The notes beneath the pieces are model-generated. The model had not been told where the DNA came from. It saw nothing but the letters and a program-made list of their open reading frames with translations, and made no database searches. 64,000 bases of DNA, from positions 127,090 to 191,089 of the forward strand of contig NZ_LNUT01000005.1 in the NCBI RefSeq assembly GCF_001512305.1, written 5' to 3'. The DNA comes from Arthrobacter sp. EPSL27. Its GTDB lineage: Bacteria > Actinomycetota > Actinomycetes > Actinomycetales > Micrococcaceae. This document shows positions 58,851-64,000 of this stretch, one piece after another; the stretch's first letter is position 1, and each line of letters begins with the position of its first letter. The position numbers and the translations under genes were made by a program.

Positions 58851-61174
58851 GGACCCCCGTCTCCACCTACCGGCTGCAAATCCGTCCCGGTTTCACCCTC
58901 CAGGACGCCGCCCAGACCGTGCCCTACCTGAAGTCACTCGGCGTGGACTGGATCTACCTCTCGCCGATCCTGACGGCGGAGAAGGGCTCGGACCACGGCT
59001 ACGACGTCACCGACCCCGCCGCGATCGACCCCGACCGCGGCGGGCCGGAGGGCCTGGCAGCCGCGTCGGCCGCCGCCCGGGAAGCGGGAATGGGGGTACT
59101 CGTCGACATCGTCCCGAACCATGTCGGCGTCGCCACCCCCGCCCAGAACCCGTGGTGGTGGTCCCTGCTCAAGGAGGGCCGGCAGTCCCATTACGCCCAG
59201 GCGTTCGACGTCGACTGGGACTTCGGCGGCGGCCGGATCCGGATCCCCGTGCTGGGGGAGGACTCGGACGTGGACGCGCTGGAGGTCAAGGACGGCGAAC
59301 TCCGCTACTACGACCACCGGTTCCCGCTGGCTGAGGGAAGCTACACCGACGGTGATGACCCCCGCGAGGTCCATGACCGGCAGCACTACGAGCTGGTGGG
59401 CTGGCGCCGGGCCGACAACGACCTGAACTACCGCCGGTTCTTCGCCGTCAACAGCCTGGCCGGCATCCGGGTGGAACTCCCGGAAGTCTTCGACGAGGCC
59501 CACGCCGAGATCCTCCGCTGGTTCCGCGAGGGCCTGGTGGACGGGCTCCGGATCGACCACCCGGACGGACTGGCCGATCCTGCAGGCTACCTGCACCGGC
59601 TCCGGGAGGCTACGGGCGGCAGCTACCTGCTGATCGAGAAGATCCTCGAACCCGGCGAGGTCCTTCCGGCCAACTTCGACTGCGAGGGCACCACCGGCTA
59701 CGACGCCCTCGCGGACGTGGACCGGCTCTTCGTCGACCCCGCCGGGCAGGACGCCCTTGACGCCCTCGACGCCGACCTGCGCGGCGGCGAAACCGCGGAC
59801 TACGAGGATATGATCCGAGGCACCAAGCGCCGGATCACGGACGGCATCCTGCACTCCGAGATGCTCCGGCTGGCGCGGCTGGTCCCTGCCGAGGTTGGGC
59901 TCAGCGGCGAACTCGCCACGGACGCCCTGTCGGAAATCATCGCCGCCTTCCCGGTCTACCGCAGCTACCTGCCCGACGGCGCGGACGTCCTCAAAGAGGC
60001 GTGCGCCCTCGCGGTGCGGCGCCGTCCGGAACTGGACGACGCCGTCGGGCGCCTGCTCCCGCTGCTCCTGGAGGCCGGCCCGGAGGAGGGCTCAGAGCTG
60101 GGGCGCCGCTTCCAGCAGACCTCGGGCATGGTGATGGCCAAGGGCGTGGAGGACACCGCGTTCTTCCGCTACACCCGGCTGGGCACCCTGACGGAGGTGG
60201 GGGCCGACCCCACCGAGTTCTCCGTCGCGCCGGAGGAATTCCACCACCGGATGGCCCGCCGCCAGGCCGAGATCCCGCTGTCCATGACCACGCTCAGCAC
60301 GCACGACACCAAACGCAGCGAGGACACCCGCGCCCGGATTTCCGTGCTCGCGGAGGCCGCCCCGGAATGGCGGGCCGCCCTCGCCCGGCTGCAGGAACTG
60401 GCGCCGCTGCCCGACGGGCCGCTCGCCAACCTGCTGTGGCAGGCCATCGCCGGTGCGTGGCCCGCGGACCGTGACCGGCTGCAGTCCTACGCGCAGAAGG
60501 CCGCCCGCGAGGCCGGCAACTCCACCGACTGGCTGGACCCGGACGCAGCGTTCGAGGAAAAGCTGGCCGCCGCCGTCGACGCCGTGTTCGACAACGACGC
60601 CGTCCGGACGGAACTGGAAACCCTCGTGGAGCTCCTGGCCCCGTACGGTGCGTCCAATTCGCTCGGCGCCAAGCTGGTGCAGCTGACCATGCCGGGAGTC
60701 CCGGACGTCTACCAGGGCACCGAGTTCTGGGACCGCTCGCTCACGGACCCGGACAACCGGCGTCCCTTCGACTACGGCGCCCGGCGCGCGGCCCTGGCCG
60801 CCCTCGACTCCGGCGACCGTCCGGCGTCGTACATGGACGAGACCGCGAAGCTCCTGGTCACCTCGCGCGCCCTGCGCCTGCGCCGGGACCGCCCGGAGCT
60901 GTTCACCGGGTACCTCCCGGTGGAGGCAACCGGGCCGGCGGCCGGGCACCTGGTCGGCTTCGAACGCGGCACCGCCGCGGGCGAGGGTGCCCTCACCCTG
61001 GCCACCCGGCTGCCCCGCGGACTGGAACAGCGCGGCGGCTGGCAGGACACCGCCGTCGAGCTGTCCGCGGAAATGACCGACCAGCTGACGGGGACGGCCT
61101 TCGGCCCGGGACCCGTGCCGGTGGCGGACATCCTGCGCCACTACCCGGTGGCGCTGCTGGTACCCGGCGCCTGA
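58847..61174 (+). CDS. treY: Maltooligosyltrehalose synthase
   Basis: TreY turns the reducing end of a maltooligosaccharide into an alpha,alpha-1,1-linked trehalosyl unit. The 775-residue GH13 protein starts [20 protein letters not shown]. Catalytic residues are seen in [17 protein letters not shown] (nucleophile Asp), [12 protein letters not shown] (Glu) and [18 protein letters not shown] (Asp). The ATG overlaps the glgX stop (ATGA). Its product is the substrate of TreZ. Confidence 0.98.
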   Translation: MRTPVSTYRLQIRPGFTLQDAAQTVPYLKSLGVDWIYLSPILTAEKGSDHGYDVTDPAAIDPDRGGPEGLAAASAAAREAGMGVLVDIVPNHVGVATPAQNPWWWSLLKEGRQSHYAQAFDVDWDFGGGRIRIPVLGEDSDVDALEVKDGELRYYDHRFPLAEGSYTDGDDPREVHDRQHYELVGWRRADNDLNYRRFFAVNSLAGIRVELPEVFDEAHAEILRWFREGLVDGLRIDHPDGLADPAGYLHRLREATGGSYLLIEKILEPGEVLPANFDCEGTTGYDALADVDRLFVDPAGQDALDALDADLRGGETADYEDMIRGTKRRITDGILHSEMLRLARLVPAEVGLSGELATDALSEIIAAFPVYRSYLPDGADVLKEACALAVRRRPELDDAVGRLLPLLLEAGPEEGSELGRRFQQTSGMVMAKGVEDTAFFRYTRLGTLTEVGADPTEFSVAPEEFHHRMARRQAEIPLSMTTLSTHDTKRSEDTRARISVLAEAAPEWRAALARLQELAPLPDGPLANLLWQAIAGAWPADRDRLQSYAQKAAREAGNSTDWLDPDAAFEEKLAAAVDAVFDNDAVRTELETLVELLAPYGASNSLGAKLVQLTMPGVPDVYQGTEFWDRSLTDPDNRRPFDYGARRAALAALDSGDRPASYMDETAKLLVTSRALRLRRDRPELFTGYLPVEATGPAAGHLVGFERGTAAGEGALTLATRLPRGLEQRGGWQDTAVELSAEMTDQLTGTAFGPGPVPVADILRHYPVALLVPGA

Positions 61175-61216
61175 CGCACGGACTGACAACCTGACCTTGG
61201 GAAACGGAAGAAGGCC

Positions 61217-63025
61217 ATGATTTTGCCTGCACACGGAACCGAACGCTTCAACGTCTGGGCCCCGGACGCGCAGACCGTCACGCTGCTCGCCGGCGGCCGG
61301 GAATACCCGATGGCCCGGATTCCCGGCGCCGCGGACGGCGCTCTGCCCAACGCTGACGGGTCCAACGCTGACGGCTTCGACGGCTGGTGGACCGCACCCG
61401 ACGCCCCCGCTGCCGGGGACGTGGACTACGGCTACCTGATCGACGGGGACACCACACCGCTGCCGGACCCCCGGTCCCGGCGGCAGCCCGACGGAGTCCA
61501 CGCCCTGTCACGGACGTTCGACGCCGGCAGCCACCAGTGGGCGGACGGGCAGTGGCAGGGCCGGGACCTCCAGGGCGCGGTGATCTATGAGCTGCACGTG
61601 GGGACGTTCACGCCCGAGGGGACCCTGGACGCGGCCGCCGGGAAGCTCGGCTACCTGGCGGACCTCGGCATCGACTTCGTGGAGCTGCTGCCGGTGAACG
61701 GCTTCAACGGCACCCACAACTGGGGCTACGACGGCGTCCTCTGGTACGCGGTCCACGAAGGCTACGGCGGGCCCGCCGCGTACCAGCGCTTCGTCGATGC
61801 CGCCCACGCCGCCGGGCTGGGCGTCATCCAGGACGTGGTCTACAACCACCTCGGGCCCAGCGGGAACTACCTACCCCGCTTCGGCCCGTACCTGAAGTCG
61901 GGGGAGGGGAACACGTGGGGTGACTCCGTGAACCTCGACGGCCCCGGTTCCGACGTGGTGCGCCGCTACATCCTGGACAACGCCGCGATGTGGCTGCGGG
62001 ACTACCATGTGGACGGGCTGCGGCTCGACGCCGTGCACGCCTTCAAGGACGAACGGGCGGTTCACCTGCTGGAGGACTTCGGTGCGCTCGCGGACGAGGT
62101 GGCCGCTGCGACCGGGCGCCCCGCCACGATGATTGCCGAGTCGGACCTGAACGATCCGCGCCTGCTCTACCCGCGGGACGTCAACGGCTACGGCCTGGCC
62201 GGGCAGTGGAGCGACGACTTCCACCACGCGGTCCACGTCAACGTCAGCGGCGAGACCACCGGCTACTACGCCGACTTCGGGTCCCTGGAAGCCCTGGCCA
62301 AGGTGCTGGTGGACGGGTTCTTCCACGACGGCAGCTACTCCAGCTTCCGCGGGCGGCACCACGGCCGGCCCATCAACACGGGCCTGGTCCACCCCGCCGC
62401 GCTGGTGGTCTGCAGCCAGAACCACGACCAGATCGGCAACCGGGCCACCGGCGACCGGCTGTCCCAGACGCTGGGCTACGGGCAGCTGGCGCTCGCCGCC
62501 GTCGCCACCCTCACCTCGCCGTTCACGCCGATGCTGTTCATGGGCGAGGAATACGGCGCCACCACGCCGTGGCAGTTCTTCACCTCGCACCCGGAACCGG
62601 AGCTTGGCAAGGCCACGGCTGAGGGCCGGATCCGGGAGTTCGAGCGGATGGGGTGGGACCCCGCCGTCGTGCCCGACCCGCAGGACCCGGAAACCTTCAC
62701 CCGCTCCCGGCTCAACTGGGACGAAGCCGCCGGCGGCCACCACGCCCGCCTGCTGGAGCTGTACCGCCGGCTGATCGCGCTGCGGCGCGCCACGCCGGAG
62801 CTCTCCGGTCTCGGCTTCGAGGACACCGCCGTGGCGTTCGACGAGGCCGAGCGCTGGCTCCGCCTGCGCCGCGGCAGCGTCGAGGTGGCGATGAATTTCT
62901 CCGCCGAACCGCGCAGCCTCGCCGTTGCCGGCGCTTCGGTGGCGCTGGCCACCGACGACGGCGTCCGTCTCGCCGCCGGCCAGCTGGCCCTGCCGGGCCA
63001 CAGCGCCGCCATCATCTCCGAATAG
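61217..63025 (+). CDS. treZ: Malto-oligosyltrehalose trehalohydrolase
   Basis: TreZ releases free trehalose from maltooligosyltrehalose. The 602 residues have an N-terminal immunoglobulin-like domain ([19 protein letters not shown]) and a GH13 barrel with [15 protein letters not shown] (Asp), [13 protein letters not shown] (Glu) and [16 protein letters not shown] (Asp). AAGAAGG precedes the ATG. It follows treY after 42 bases, completing the TreX-TreY-TreZ route to trehalose, an osmolyte and desiccation protectant. Confidence 0.98.
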   Translation: MILPAHGTERFNVWAPDAQTVTLLAGGREYPMARIPGAADGALPNADGSNADGFDGWWTAPDAPAAGDVDYGYLIDGDTTPLPDPRSRRQPDGVHALSRTFDAGSHQWADGQWQGRDLQGAVIYELHVGTFTPEGTLDAAAGKLGYLADLGIDFVELLPVNGFNGTHNWGYDGVLWYAVHEGYGGPAAYQRFVDAAHAAGLGVIQDVVYNHLGPSGNYLPRFGPYLKSGEGNTWGDSVNLDGPGSDVVRRYILDNAAMWLRDYHVDGLRLDAVHAFKDERAVHLLEDFGALADEVAAATGRPATMIAESDLNDPRLLYPRDVNGYGLAGQWSDDFHHAVHVNVSGETTGYYADFGSLEALAKVLVDGFFHDGSYSSFRGRHHGRPINTGLVHPAALVVCSQNHDQIGNRATGDRLSQTLGYGQLALAAVATLTSPFTPMLFMGEEYGATTPWQFFTSHPEPELGKATAEGRIREFERMGWDPAVVPDPQDPETFTRSRLNWDEAAGGHHARLLELYRRLIALRRATPELSGLGFEDTAVAFDEAERWLRLRRGSVEVAMNFSAEPRSLAVAGASVALATDDGVRLAAGQLALPGHSAAIISE

Positions 63026-63038
63026 GACAGGACTTCCC

Positions 63039-64000
63039 ATGACTTACGTTGCAGCAGAGACCCGCTATGACTCCATGCCGTACCGCCGTGTGGGGCGCAG
63101 CGGCCTGAAGCTTCCCGCCGTTTCCCTCGGCCTGTGGCACAACTTCGGCGACGACCAGGCCTTCGAGACGCAGCGCGCCATCCTGCGCCGCGCCTTCGAC
63201 CTGGGCGTCAACCACTTCGACCTCGCCAACAACTACGGCCCGCCCGCCGGGTCCGCCGAGACCAACTTCGGCCGGCACCTGCGGGACGACTTCGCCCCGT
63301 ACCGTGACGAGCTCATCATCTCCACCAAGGCCGGCTACAACATGTGGCCAGGCCCGTTCGGCGAATGGGGCTCCCGCAAGTACCTGCTGGCCAGCCTGGA
63401 CCAGTCGCTGACCCGGATGGGCCTGGACTACGTGGACATCTTCTACAGCCACCGCCCGGACCCGGAGACGCCCCTGGAGGAGACCATGGGGGCGCTGGAC
63501 CACGCTGTCCGCTCCGGCAAGGCCCTCTACGCGGGCATCTCCTCCTACACCCCGGAGCAGACCCTCGAGGCGGCCCGGATCCTGAAGGAGCTGGGCACCC
63601 CGCTGCTCATCCACCAGCCCAGCTACTCCATGCTGAACCGGTGGACCGAAAACGGCAGCCCCAACCTGTACGAGGCGCTGGACCAGGTGGGCGCCGGGTC
63701 CATCGCGTTCTCGCCGCTGGCCCAGGGCATGCTCACCGACCGGTACCTGCACGGGATCCCTGCCGATTCCCGCGCCGCGCAGGACAAGTCCCTGGATGAG
63801 AACAGCATCACCGAGGACAAGCTGGCCCGCGTCCGGGGGCTCAACCGGATCGCCGAAGGCCGCGGACAGTCCCTCGCCCAGATGGCCATCGCCTGGATCC
63901 TGCGCGACCAGGGCAAGGGCTCCGCGGTGACGTCCGCCCTGGTGGGTGCGTCCAGCGTCCGGCAGCTCGAGGACAACCTGGCCGCCATCAACAACCTGGA
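63039..64000 (+). CDS. Aldo/keto reductase, 3' end outside window
   Basis: About 320 residues are visible and only the last few seem to be missing. The catalytic tetrad is present: Asp and Tyr in NHFDLANNYGPP, Lys in IISTKAGYN and His in DIFYSHRPDPETPLEE. The sequence resembles the YghZ/Gpr group (L-glyceraldehyde-3-phosphate reductase, potassium-channel beta-subunit-like), including the KAGYNMWPGPFGEWGSRKYL region. It starts 13 bases after treZ. The true substrate is not evident. Confidence 0.93.
   Translation, partial: MTYVAAETRYDSMPYRRVGRSGLKLPAVSLGLWHNFGDDQAFETQRAILRRAFDLGVNHFDLANNYGPPAGSAETNFGRHLRDDFAPYRDELIISTKAGYNMWPGPFGEWGSRKYLLASLDQSLTRMGLDYVDIFYSHRPDPETPLEETMGALDHAVRSGKALYAGISSYTPEQTLEAARILKELGTPLLIHQPSYSMLNRWTENGSPNLYEALDQVGAGSIAFSPLAQGMLTDRYLHGIPADSRAAQDKSLDENSITEDKLARVRGLNRIAEGRGQSLAQMAIAWILRDQGKGSAVTSALVGASSVRQLEDNLAAINNL

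Overview
The window is a high-GC actinobacterial chromosome segment, most likely from Arthrobacter or a close relative (Pseudarthrobacter, Paenarthrobacter; Micrococcaceae). The reasons are the str/S10/spc/alpha gene order, the high-GC codon use, frequent GTG/TTG starts, several genes that look leaderless, and a treX-treY-treZ trehalose cluster of the kind first studied in Arthrobacter. The genus is an inference; no 16S gene is present.

Layout. 1-3.1 kb: end of fusA, then tuf and a strong terminator. 3.2-4.9 kb: a 41-residue membrane miniprotein and a GH1 beta-glucosidase on the minus strand, lying between tuf and rpsJ. 5.3-10.7 kb: S10 operon (rpsJ to rpsQ), closed by a hairpin. 11.1-15.2 kb: spc operon (rplN to rplO) with its own candidate promoter; rpsN is missing between rplE and rpsH. 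15.4-18.3 kb: secY-adk-map. 18.3-18.8 kb: a non-coding array of a 7-base word set at 19- and 30-base pitch. 18.8-23.4 kb: a sugar-type ABC importer (two permeases and a Tat lipoprotein binding protein, no ATPase) and an S58-family N-terminal-nucleophile peptidase, inserted between map and infA. 23.5-27.7 kb: infA, rpmJ, rpsM, rpsK, rpoA, rplQ, truA; rpsD is missing.

27.7-45.6 kb is an accessory block between truA and rplM, neighbours in many actinobacteria. It holds a divergent histidine kinase/response regulator pair, an HPt-like protein that has lost its phospho-accepting histidine, and two complete tandem Tad (Flp pilus) clusters. Both are on the minus strand in the same order: flp, tadE, tadG, cpaB, tadZ, tadA, tadB, tadC. 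One prepilin peptidase, upstream of the second cluster, probably serves both.

45.9-64 kb returns to housekeeping genes: rplM-rpsI, glmM, mscL, a 555-residue membrane protein of unknown function, a VanY-type carboxypeptidase lipoprotein, coaA, glmS, acpS and nnr. Then come glgX/treX, treY and treZ (maltodextrin to trehalose) and an aldo/keto reductase cut by the window end. The GlmS-GlmM pair supplies cell-wall amino sugar; GlgX-TreY-TreZ converts glycogen or maltodextrin to trehalose.

The most unusual items are the 18.3-kb word array, the paired Tad clusters with the degenerate HPt, hairpins between pilin and tadE in both clusters, and a recurring TANNNT box 6-7 bases before start codons that lack a ribosome binding site.
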